A stretch of 64,000 bases of DNA from Antitrichia curtipendula. Lineage: Eukaryota; Streptophyta; Bryopsida; Hypnales; Leucodontaceae. Location of the stretch: NCBI GenBank assembly GCA_951230915.1, contig OX579637.1, forward strand, positions 34,968,001 through 35,032,000, written 5' to 3'. Position 1 is the stretch's first letter; every line of letters starts with the position of its first letter. Both the position numbers and the translations under genes were made by a program. Below the pieces are notes generated by a model. The model had not been told where the DNA came from, did no database searches, and was given only the letters and a program-made list of their open reading frames with translations. Shown here piece by piece: positions 35,115-46,420 of the stretch.

Positions 35115-36589
35115 GTACATGAGAAGTTGCATCTACATGACATTATCCCATCAAAAATTGATCATGTCTGAACCAGTTGTTGTCAACATTAGGCTCACTT
35201 CAAATGGACAAATGTTACATTCCCTATCTAGCATGGCAATAATATATTAAGTTGTAGTATCGAGATTTCCCAAGTACAGATGCTCTAAATATGTTCCGTC
35301 TTTGGCTATATAGTCTGAGTTGATCTCTTTAATCTTCTAGCACCTTAATGTAACTTTTTCTAGCCTTCCCTTTGTGTTGTATGCTGCATTCTTTGTGTTT
35401 CAGAATAATACATGGATTTGTGTTTTATTTTTTGTTTAAAAATAAAACCTACAATTGGTTCTGCTGGCAATCCAAGTATTGAATGGTAGACGGAGGTGAT
35501 GAATGCATGATTGTTTTTTTTATTAATATGACGTAGCTGCTACCAATAAAGAAAAAGTGGTAAACAAATCTTGCGCTTTTGCCGAATATGAATTTGTGCC
35601 CTTCTTATTTGGTAGAAAAGTTCACTGGCATAATCATCAACCACAGGCTTTAGTCATTGTCATGCGGGTCATAAAAACGTTGCATTTTATCATGCCAAGA
35701 AGTAACATAGCTTGTCACACAAAAGTATGCAACTAAGACAATAAATAAATAACTCAAAGAGACTAGACCCAAAACAAATTGCAAGGTTTGTTGATTACAA
35801 AGAGATTGCACTTTCCAAAAAATAAAGTATAGTGAAGCGAAAAAACTCAAAGTCAGAGGTCAATAACTCTAAAAGCAAGCTTGAAAGCTATGAACAAAGG
35901 GTGTCATCTTTAAGCATAAGTCTTTGCAAAATTGTGTTTTTTCGAAACAATAACCACATGAGTCAATAGTGTTTTCTTGAGACAGCAAGCATCCTAATTC
36001 AATGCAATAGTATTTCAAGAATTAAGTGAATGATCAATTTTTTTTTAAAATTTACTGGTACTAAATAGCCTACTACTTGCGTTCTTAAACATCTTGAGGA
36101 CAATTGAACACCATAGATAGCTTTCATTTCTACTAAAGTAGTGCTTTGTCCATGTGCGGCAACTTGTAGCGGTTGTGATTGCCAATATGCTTCATTTCAA
36201 CCATGTGTTGTTGCAACAATAGAAATATCAAATTTAACTTGTGACTTTCCATTAACCAAAAGAATCAATTGGTCGCGGAACTGAGGTTGTCAATTGTGTT
36301 TTATTTGAGTTGTTGTTAAAAGGCTTAAGCTGCCTTGAAAATCCCAAATCAAGAATGTTCATGTTAAGGTAGTTTGGCATCTGGCATACCAATTGCATTT
36401 TAAACATATACTTCACCAAGTAGTCCATTAGAGCAGGATCATCACTGGCAACAAGCGGCCTGCATTGTCTTGCTAAATGAAGATTGTATGCATCTCGTCC
36501 TCGAACACAATTTAGATGGATTTTGTTTTTAATAGCCCTATTGGATGATTCTTGTTGCGAGCTTGGCAGGCTCTTTGCAGATGAAAAGA
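35115..36589. other. No recognisable gene
   Basis: This is AT-rich sequence with short ORFs only. I see no element ends or family matches. Confidence 0.45.
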
Positions 36590-36950
36590 AAGGTCACAAT
36601 CCATAACTACCCGCAAACAAAAAATCCTCATAACTTTTGACTAATTGATCAAGATAGAATGATTCAAAGCTTTCCACATATATATAAATTAAGAAAACCA
36701 ATTTCAAATTTTTGTTTCAAAGAAGTGAATTAAGAAAATCTATCGGAACTGCCTGTCTAGGAAAAAAGTAACATATTAGGCCATAACTTTTGACTCACAT
36801 TTCCAAATGTCATGAAATTTAGTACATATGAAAGATATTCCTTATCCACCTATTAAACTTTCAGTCTAAAATATGGAAATCTCCAATTACACATACCTGT
36901 CTAAAATTTCTATGTTGCCAAAAATGCATGTTGGTCTTGTAGAGGTTAAT
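36590..36950 (+). repeat. Dispersed AT-rich repeat, copy 3 (partial)
   Basis: It resembles about 500-870 of the window in the same orientation, with shared phrases 'cctcataactttt', 'gattcaaagctttcca', 'catatatataaat' and 'atgttgccaa'. It is more diverged and shorter than the other two copies. Confidence 0.6.
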
Positions 36951-38648
36951 AAAGCTACATTTCTATAGCTTGGATATATTTCTACAACTTAACGTCTATA
37001 ATACATTGAAGTAATCATTTTTACCCTTAAACTTTAAGTGGGACTATGTACATGCTTACAAATTGTGTACTGAAGGGGTGATGTGAAAGAAAGGAATGGT
37101 TGTCAAGGTAAGATATATCTAAAAAATCTGAATTTTTTTGTGGAGGAGGAAGTATGGCAAAGAGAATGTGCTACAAATTTGGACATTTATGGATCAATGT
37201 TGCGCCTCCTAGATATGTTTGTACAACAAAATGGGATAAAAATACCACTAATTTAGGAGAGTTGTGCTTGTATATGGTCATTGTAGCCAAGATACAAATC
37301 CGATTTCACTTTTTTTTTCCTCCGCATACATGTGCTACTCCCAGTGGTGTGGAGTTGATGCTTAGGTACATTGATGGAAAAACATGAATAATAAATCTAC
37401 TTAATGATGCAAGCAAAGAAATTGAGCTATATACTTGAGAAATACAATGACCCGTCCTATTTGAAGGCAGCCATGCGACTTAGGTAGACAGAGGTCGACA
37501 TGCAAGATATGAATAAAACTACATTCTGGGTGAATTAAGGTAGAGACACCTATACCCAACCAGGGTCCCATACCCAAGAAATAGGGCAACAATATTTTGG
37601 GCCATAGAGGTTTAGAATTGTAGATAGCTTTGTCCAACCTGGTTGCAATTAAGTTTGAAGGTGGACCACTAAAAGAAATTTGCGTACACTTTTGTGAATG
37701 CCAACTGTAATGATAATGATAAAATGTATTACTGGGAATGGGAGCTGTAATTTATGGGAGTGGCGGTTTGAATTCCTTAGATTGGTGGCTATAAATTGTG
37801 AGATCGGCGGCTAAATTTTTTGAGATTGGCAACATGTATTACAGCAGTTGGCAGCATGTATTATTACAATTGGCGGTCTGTGTTACTCTGCATTAAAGGA
37901 ATTGTATAGTGGTTTACCAACCAGTAAAAACTGCTTTTTAGGTAGACATTGGTTCATTTCAACATATGGGCGGTCATGGAAAATGGAAGTGTGGTTCACA
38001 ACTTTCTAGAACTTCCTCTCAAGGTTACAATAACTTCTACAGTTGGATTCTGAAACAGTAAGTGAATGCAAGCATACAGGGCAGTAATGTTGTCTAAGAG
38101 AGCGGGAATTTTGCTTGAATTTTGCTACAGCGGGAGAAATCAGTGATGAAGAATGCTTAGGAAGTTGTAATGGCATGTTGAAGCTGCTTAGTTTCTTCAA
38201 ACTTTGCGTATTCGGGATTTCTTGTGGCCAACAGCTCGCAGTATTGTCACAATTTGAAGAACATCTCCGTAAAGCTGTACCCTACAGTGCAGCTACAACT
38301 GTACGCTTGAAGAGGCAACACGGTGGGACACCGTGCATACGAAGCAGCTCCGGTCCAGCGTATACTGTAAATTTCCTTCACTGCATCTTGCTATCTATTT
38401 GAATGCACACATGCTGTCACGAAGAACTCTTCCATTGTTCCCGCTATATTGAATAATACATAGTCTACATAGCAATTTTGCATCATCTTCAAGGCTTCGA
38501 AGGTACTGTATTAGCTATTCGAAGACTGCAGATCCCTTCAATTCTTTCCTTGCATGTAACTTGTCCTGCAATCTGAGAATAATTATAATGTCTGTGCGAA
38601 ACATGTGCACAAGTTCATTTTGGATGCTTACTCATAATTTCGGTAACA
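36951..38648. other. No recognisable gene; short degenerate repeats at 37740-37885
   Basis: Between 37740 and 37885 a motif like 'ttggcggtttg' / 'ttggcagcatgtatta' recurs four to six times in a loose array of about 30 bp. A 95-codon ORF at 38115-38402 has no recognised family. Nothing else is supported. Confidence 0.4.
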
Positions 38649-38653
38649 TGTAG

Positions 38654-39934
38654 TGTGGCACGCGTAGTTAGCGCGTAAGTATCTTTAGCACAAAAATGTG
38701 GTAAGATGACACGAGTTATCGTCCCAGAGAATTCTAGTATGTTGCTGCAAGTTTTGGGTATCCGGATCACTTCCAAAAACACCCCAAGTAATCCGTACAC
38801 TCTATTGCTATCTTCCGGAAACTAATGTTTTCCGGATTCCAATCCGGATCCACCCTATTCTGGATTCCGGTTCCAACTCTCTCAAGTAACTGGTTTTAGA
38901 TACCCCTGTTTCACCCTCAGGGGGTCCACTATTGATCTTTCCGAGGGGCAGGGACTCGCCACTCTTGGTTCACACTCTCTATCCGTAACAAACAAAACAA
39001 ACACCCAAGAATTATACGGTAATAGCAAAGGGAGAATCCGTACCCTCACAATCTTCCAGATGACGTATCCGAAAAGTAGGTCACACAAGGCCCGGTTAGA
39101 TCCACCTTACTACAACGACAGATCCAGACTTTCCGGATTGTAATGCTGACTTCTTAACTCTCGAGTGCTCCGGAGGTTGGCAGACCTTCCGATGGCTGGG
39201 ATAATTCCTCAGGCGGTTGCTTATCTCCGCACGGAATCCTCCCTGGACTTCCGGACTCGCACCCTCACCCGTAACAGGCTTCCACCGGATCACCGTTCCA
39301 GCAATTTAAAGGCACCATGCACAGCTCTTCATTCACACATCTAAAGCTCTTCCGTCACAGCATATGTATCCGTCAACCCAAGAATCCGGACTCCCTCTCA
39401 CACACTCTTACTCACAAACCAGTGTACGACTCAATCATCAACGCGATACGCAAAGAGATGATCAAATTGATCTCCGGTAAGCTTCGATTAAATGACAAGA
39501 AAGGGAATGACAGGCCAACAAGCCGGCCTGCCCTTAAAAACAACCAAAAGCAGCCCAACGGTCCACACAAAACCCGGCCAACGGCCAGCTAACTGTTCCG
39601 AGAAAACCGGAGAGCCGTTGACAACCTAAAAGTCCGGAATTACAGCAATCCCTAAAATTCCGGAACTTCCTAAAATTCCGGAACTCCCTAAAATTCCGGA
39701 TCTCAACTACTTCCGGAAACTTCTAAAATTCCGGAACATTTCCGAAATCCGGATCCGACCTGTTACTGGACTTTAACGTTTATAACAATTCTAATGATCC
39801 GGAAATTACTTATTCTAAACTTACTCTCTATCTGTTCCGTATTGCCTATTCTTACATAAAAAATGAAAATTTTTAATCTATTCTAATCCGGTTCTAGTCT
39901 ATTCTACTAACATTTGAATTTCCGTACTGTGACA
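38654..39934 (-). mobile_element. ORF-less TG...CA element, relative of 11225-14647 (solo-LTR type)
   Basis: Read on the minus strand it begins TGTCACAGTACGG and ends GCGTGCCACA. The flanks are a perfect 5-bp duplication, TGTAG, at 38649-38653 and 39935-39939. About 1.0 kb (38654-39630) matches the 3' part of the 11225-14647 element closely; the remaining 300 bp is different and the 635-codon ORF is absent. It is TCCGGA-rich like its relative. Its structure is that of a solo LTR. It lies in opposite orientation to its relative, 24 kb away, with MMS19 between them. Confidence 0.84.
39645..39775. repeat. Tandem CCTAAAATTCCGGAA units
   Basis: Within the ORF-less element, four or more copies of a roughly 18-bp unit containing 'ctaaaattccgga' stand in a row. 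They concentrate the TCCGGA motif at the 5' (U3-like) end of the element. Confidence 0.75.
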
Positions 39935-39939
39935 TGTAG

Positions 39940-40358
39940 CACACATGCTTCGTTTTCTTAAGGTTCAGCACATGACAGCATTATTTGCATTAAACGTCCA
40001 GCACAAGTACCGGTCGATCATCCTGCTCTTGCAACGGTCGACCAGGCAGCGGTCTGTCATCGGCACGCATTTCTGCGTTCCATGTCCTCATTGTGCATTG
40101 CCAAGCCAAGGCAGGTTGCACAATGACTGAATCGGTGGACCCGACTGCTACAGCCATGACTCATCACCATGAAGTGTAAACTGCATAATTCATGGCATTC
40201 AACATGACATTAGCTTGTACAAATGGATGGCACTTGTACTAATTACAAGGTTGAACTTCTTTTGTAGACTCTTGCGGTGGAGGTGCTACTTCTGCAGAAT
40301 TTCAAATTATCAGTACACACATCGTAGCAGCAGCGGCCCTGAAACAGCACAGCTGCAG
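39940..40358. other. No recognisable gene; 5' flank of pogo-like pseudogene
   Basis: An open frame runs upstream of the first ATG of the pogo-like gene from about 40215. No family match, terminal repeat or target duplication was found. Confidence 0.4.
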
Positions 40359-43132
40359 ATGGCATCAACATTCACGGAAGTCACTACTATGCAACATGAC
40401 TATCTGGGACTCAGTCGGCTCACGGGTGATCCTCTGCCGACTACCAGAGACGAAGAAGGCAACTCAACTGACGACAGCGCCGGTGCCGACCACGACGTTC
40501 AATATTCGGACTTGGATTTGCTGCAGCAGCATCGATCAGTGCCACGTGCCAGCCGCATGAATGCCTTCTCACCGTCAGCACCACCGTGTTCAACAAGGAA
40601 AATTGCTTCCGATCCGCCACCATCGAGCATACATTACCGACGAAAAGACGCCGCAGCTCATGAATTCCGAACACCAGCAAACTCGTCGGGCCCATTGTCC
40701 TGCATTGGTAGACATGGTCGACTGCCTCGAAGATGCAGTGCACAGGAACAAGACTTCAGTGCACATTTTCCAAGTCCACGTCCCGCCAGCGATAGAGCGT
40801 ATTCACGTCAAAGCTTTCATCTTGTCGGCAATCAGCAGCACCCGCCCAACTATCAGCACCGCAATGCAAGTCAGTCCAGTCGACAACAGGTGCAGCAACG
40901 AGCAGGGAGAGAGGCCAACGTCTGGACTGACGATCAATTGAAGGCTGCTATGGCAACTGTAGACAACAGCACAACAATTCGAGCAGCATCAAAGGAATTT
41001 CACGTACCTTACTCTTCTCTATAAGAGTGGTGCTATGGTGTACGTACTTCTCGTAAACATGGGCCCCCGTCTGTTCTGAATCTGGAAGAGGAAGACCTCC
41101 TTGTCAAATATTTGATCTCCATGTGCGAACTGGGATACTGACTGAGCCCAACATCGCTGAAATTGAAGGTGTACGAGATCACTGCTGGCCGGTGGACTCC
41201 ATTTCGAAATGGAGTGCCTGGCAAGGGTTGGATGTGATGGTGGCACCGTAGACACCCTGAACTGACGTTGAGAGTAGCGGAGGCACTGGAAGCGGCACGG
41301 ACTCGAGGATTAACTGGTGAACATGCAAACACGTTCTATCAGAACTTGGATTTGCTTTACCAATCACAATGCTACTCCCCAGATCGAATCTGGAATTGTG
41401 ATGAAACGGGGGTTCAGGCAGGGAAGAATGGCGGAGGACTTGTCATCGCTCGCAGAGGTGCAAGAAACATGCACACTGTTGTTCCAGACAAAAGGGAGTA
41501 GCTATCTGTCCTGGTTTGCATTAATGCAGCTGGTGTTGCCATTCCATCGTTCTACATTTTCCGGGGAAAGCACATCCTCTGAAATTATGTTCAAAAGTGT
41601 GAGCTTGGAGCTTCAATGGCGATGCAAGAGAAGGCCTGGATGACTTCTTATTTGTTCTCTACATGGATGTCCCACTTCATCAAACACATTCAGACTAGTG
41701 GAGGAATCTCACCTACTAGACGGCACTTGCTAGTTCTAGATGGGCACAAAAGTCACGTCACATTGGAGGTAGTTGTACTAGCGAAAGCTGTAGGCTTGGA
41801 TTTGTTGACACTTCCTTCACATACATCACATGCTTTGCAGCCACTTGACTACAGCGATTTCAAGCCTTTCAAAGACTACTTCTGAGTGTACCGCGACTTC
41901 TGGACTAGCAGACACCTGGGAGAGACAGCCACAAAAGAGACTCTAGCAGCTTGGGTGTCCCTAGCTTTGAGGAGGGCCTTGACAGAAAAAAACATAAAAT
42001 CGGGATTCAAAGTGACAAGAATTTTTCCCCTGAATCCAGGCGCGAAGGAGCGCCAACTGCAGCCGTCTTTGGCATTCGAGCTTGCACAAGACGCAGCCGC
42101 TCCAGTTAGCCAATGTGAGAACGTCGCGGCACCTGCGACGTCGGAAGTCCACCCCCAGCAAGGCGCCGAGAATTCCACGACCGACTTGCACAACAGCCAC
42201 GAACCAGCAGGTCAGTTCCCTAGACTAGTCAGTCATATCCTCAGTCATGTATGCCTAGTTTTACATGTTCGAATCATGACATGTTTGTAACTGTAGAGTC
42301 ATTATGCATACCCTAACAAAGAACTTGTGGAGCACAGACAATATGAGCAACGACGATGCAGAAGTTCAATATGTAATCGGCCATGACTCAATCGAAGACC
42401 AGAGCACTGTCCCGTCCAAAGAGCATGGGAATCAGGAGTACCTGCGGTCGGAGGAAGTTGCGGCAGATTTTGAAGAAGAACACGGGACTGCAGTCACACA
42501 TTTCTTCGTGGATGTGGACCCAAGTGATCCACAAGTCCCGCCCGAAATGGGGGGCCTAGACCGCGAGGTGCAATCACTGGATTCAATCACGCACTTCCTG
42601 ACTCTGCCGACTCTCATGCCGCGAGCAAATTTGAGGCATCGGGATCCAGTCATTGACTTCAGCCGGTCCATCATGCTGACATCGGAGGATTATGTGTAGG
42701 CCGCTACGAACTTATAGGAAGCTAAACGGAGCGCAGCCGAGGAGAAGCGACGACTTCGTGAAGAGAAATCACATCGTCAGAAACAGCGTGCTGCGGAAAG
42801 GGAAGAAGACAGGCTGCAACGGCAAGCACGAGCAGCACGACTGGCGGAGTCCAAGGCAGCACGGGCTCGTGAGAAGGAAGCTGCCCGGGTTCAACGTGAA
42901 GAAGCTCGAGCTCTCTGACAGCAAGCTTCAGCACAACGACTTTCAGACAAAGCACGAAAAAGCAATGAGCGTGTGCAAGCGCAACGTGAGCAGGTCATAC
43001 GGGCAGCGGAGAGGGCAACAAGGCAACAATCAGAGCAAATGCAAGTTCCAGGTGACCACTGTAACATGCAAAGCGTCCTTGGAGTAGCTGTGCCGAACAC
43101 ATCAACATTTGAACCGTTTGCCTCCTCTAGAT
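40359..43132 (+). pseudogene. Pogo/CENP-B-like (DDE_1) transposase pseudogene
   Basis: The conceptual protein has a Ser/His-rich N-terminus. A psq-type helix-turn-helix follows at about 40920-41020 ('IRAASKEFHVPYSSL'). The DDE_1 catalytic domain lies at about 41270-41885, with 'IWNCDETGVQAGK' (first catalytic Asp) and 'LVLDGHKSHV' (second Asp), then 'LLTLPSHTSHALQPLD'. The C-terminal basic coiled coil lies at about 42718-43090 ('EEKRRLREEK'). Stops interrupt it at 41022 (TAA), 41139, 41235, 41580 and 41883 (TGA), 41499, 42697 and 42715 (TAG) and about 42916 (TGA). The frame is otherwise kept if an 88-bp GTCAGT...TAGAG intron at 42211-42298 is removed. The family normally performs cut-and-paste transposition at TA sites. 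It is clearly inactive. Confidence 0.88.
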
Positions 43133-44666
43133 AGCACTTGCAAACTTACCATCCCTTTGTCACCTCCATGCACTCTACGTTGCCAACAACACCGCAGGCA
43201 ACAACTTCCTACAACATTTCCGATGATCACATTTCTGCACCAATGTATGCACAACCGTTAAGGCCCTGGACATCCACCATGCGCCAGGCCGTTGCTTCCA
43301 CTTCATTCAAAATGCAAAAAGCCGTTGAAACTCCCCGCCATCGTGGCACTGTTGTCAATGCAGGACACCTTCAACACCGTGACGGGGCTTTAGGGTGACT
43401 TGTATGTCCTGATCAACCTAGTCAGCATGTTCTGCTGAACCGCTTCTCTGAACCTCCAACTTCGTCGACGGAGTGTACAGGTTGGCTTCCTGTCATTGCG
43501 CTGTGGCTTGGAGAACCCTGCAGGTCGGATTCAAGTCATGGGCACTTTCTTTACAGACTGTACTCTTTTGGACGGTAGTTCCAGAGCTTCCAATATCGTG
43601 CATTTTTGGACTCAGTACTCTGGAGCTTGTAAGTAGTTTCCACGACACCAGTTGTTTGAAAATGGTTCCAACGTCTTGGTTTTGCTAGGACTACGGATAC
43701 TTTAATATCATCATATATGTCTCGGCTTTTAACTACTGAAGTGAGTACATACTATACTTTTCCATGAGCGGAATTCCAGGACTCTAGACTCTCAGTATGG
43801 GCTCAGACTACTTCTGCATTGTAAATATTCACTGTAATTCCAATTTTGGTTAATAAATTACTGTAAAATTTCTACCCTCATATTTCCACTCCTTCTGTAC
43901 AGGAAAAATATACTTCAACTCAGATGTGTTCATTTTCTGCTCGAAAACTCTTTAGATGATCAGGTATGGGTGTCTCCACCTCAGTGTCAAATGTGGACAT
44001 GAAGCTGGTTTAGACCGGCAGTACTCTTGTCCTTCCAAAATGTTGTAGCTAGTAACTGCATGACAACATGACAATGGAAGGCCACAACAGCAGTTCAGTT
44101 GAACATCCATATCGCTTGGCAGTTTGGAGGGACATAAGTGAGCAGATTCTATGACAAGCAAAAAAGTTCAAACATTGGCAAACAACATGTGTATGATTCA
44201 GAGTGCAATATTGTCATCCGTAAAGTGATCTGAATGTCAAAACATTTTGATATGAAAAGTTTCAACAATGCCGGCACTTTGTTTTAGAAGTTCGAAAAAA
44301 CAATTTTCTAAATGAAGCTAAAACCAACAAAAAAACAGGAACATGGAAATGGAACGCAATACACTCTTCTATTCGATTAAAAATTGCCATGTTCTCCCTG
44401 TGTGTCGACTATATAGCTATGCCATCAAAATGTCGAGGTCTACAAGAATGTCTTGCTTCCTTCAGAAAAAATTCCTATGCATCAACAATCCATTGCATTT
44501 TCAGAAAATGTTGCCTTGAAAAGCCCCCACATAAGAACCGCCAACACGACCGCAAAGGAGTTTTGGAGAAGGGCCTCCGCTTTATACTCTCGCTTGTTTT
44601 ATATACCTAGTATAGGTTGCATTAAGAACAAATCACAATGGCAGGGAGTTAGGACAAATAAGACAT
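43133..44666. other. No recognisable gene
   Basis: Short ORFs such as 43138-43398 may be the eroded tail of the pogo-like product. The rest, to the 3' end of the piggyBac remnant, shows nothing identifiable. No piggyBac terminal inverted repeat was found. Confidence 0.4.
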
Positions 44667-45423
44667 TTAATAAAGAGGACGATCCTTCTTGCCCTTCTGA
44701 GGCATGTTCCTGAGATTCTCGGGCAAACGGCAAAAGTTATAACACTTCAATGGACACATCTGTTGGTACTTGCATCCAGCACAAAAGCCACACTGCTTGT
44801 TCCCATAAGTCACGCAGTATCAGTGGAGGCTACCTTTCTGAGGTCCATATAAGGGCCGCTATGATCTCTGAAATAGCAGACTAGAAACTTGGACTAGGGG
44901 TAGAGCAGGTACAACCAAGTAGGCTCCTATGGCCAAGTTGAAGTACATACTAACAAGAATCACAAAACAAGACTTTGATGATGCTAACTCCCACAGTTTA
45001 ATTCCAAATTGTACAAGCTTAACGTGCAAGAATTGCCTAATTGTGCAATATTGCCCCTTGTATAGGATAATGAGCTCATCAATAGTGACGAAGGCCTCCG
45101 TGTTGTAAATTTTCTGACTTGTTTGATTAAACCAGTCAATGATCCATTGGCACTTCGCTAATTTGTCTACGGTAGGTGAGGTCTGCACATGTGGGATCTG
45201 CTCCTCCTCCATTGAATTAACTAGGAAAACCCAGTCAGCCTCAGTGGTTGATTCTTCTTTCCTATCATCCCCACTTAAAGCAGAGTTCCCAGAATTAGAG
45301 GACTCTACCTCCGACTGTAAGGGGTCATGGCCCTTATGGCGTGGATTGTTGTGGTATGGAACACCTCCACTAACCGCGTTAGAAGGCTCTCCTCTGCTAG
45401 ATGCTTTTAAAGAGATACCTTCA

Positions 45424-45606
45424 CACTAGAAGAAACCCGTTTTTTTTTTTACGTCTAAAAACTGGACGTCAAATTTTTTGGACATCAATCATAACATTAG
45501 GATGCTAGTTTTGACATCAAATTAGCATCCTAATGTTATGTTTGATGTCCAAAAAATTTGACGTCCAGTTTTTAGACGTAGAAAAAAATACGGGATTCTT
45601 CTAGTG
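45424..45606. mobile_element. CACTA-ended foldback MITE (183 bp) inside the piggyBac-like gene
   Basis: It starts CACTAGAAGAA and ends TTCTTCTAGTG, with nearly complete inverted symmetry (arms of about 80 bp). It is flanked by TCA at 45421-45423 and 45607-45609, a perfect 3-bp duplication. The terminus differs from that of the MITE at 1761-1915 by one base in the first 16. It interrupts the piggyBac-like DDE domain. Confidence 0.9.
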
Positions 45607-46168
45607 TCACTTGCTCTGCTTGTTTCAGCACGATCTACCTGCGCTGGCTCTTGGTTCACATCTACACTCGTAGCCGTGGCAACAGACGATGAAGAAGTCT
45701 TACTAGGCCGTGGAATTCATGGAAAGAGGAAGTTATCAACAAGTGAAGGTACCTCATGATGCTCTCCCATCTCTTACACGACATCATGCGGGATATAAGA
45801 ACACATTGTAGAAGATTGTGTTTTTTAATCCAATATAGAGGCCGGTTGGATAATTTTACTACACCCATGTAGATAAATGATACCCAACCACGCTCTAAAT
45901 TCTATGGCATCAAGATTTTCCTATGTCTTCCTCCCTTAAGTTTTGGGTTCTACGTTTGTAGCCAAAGGGGCAGGACCTTGACTTGACCCTACTTGCCGGT
46001 GACTCTTTGGGTGGCATAATAATTGTTTCCCAAACAATCACATCAACAATATTGAAGAGTTTTTTTGGAGTCGGAAGGATAGACTTCATGATTGTTGTGG
46101 CCTTTGGTTGAGGTCCGCAAATTGTATCCCAAGAGCCTAAAATGTGACGCGCTCATTCCCCTAATTAA

Positions 46169-46420
46169 GGTCATATTTGTTATATTGAGACTTTTTTGTA
46201 GTCTCATTTTTATCTTGGACTCAAGGATAAATTGCTTTATTTCTTTACTAGTATTTTTTTATTAATAGGTAACAACACCAACTTTTAGAATTTTATTATA
46301 GAATCATTATTTTAGCATTATTTATTTTTGATATCAAGTACTATTTTTTTAAATGAATTTTCCAATAACTAGCATTCTGTCTTAAAATCTGCAAAAAGTC
46401 TCAATATAACAAATATGGCC
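46169..46420. mobile_element. 252-bp MITE with TTAA target duplication
   Basis: The inverted repeats of about 31 bp begin GGTCATATTTGTTATATTG on the left and GGCCATATTTGTTATATTG on the complementary right end. The flanks are TTAA at 46165-46168 and 46421-46424. TTAA duplications are the hallmark of piggyBac-type elements, although the GG end differs from the CCY ends usual in that superfamily. It interrupts the piggyBac-like pseudogene. A diverged relative is at 31589-31838. Confidence 0.82.
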
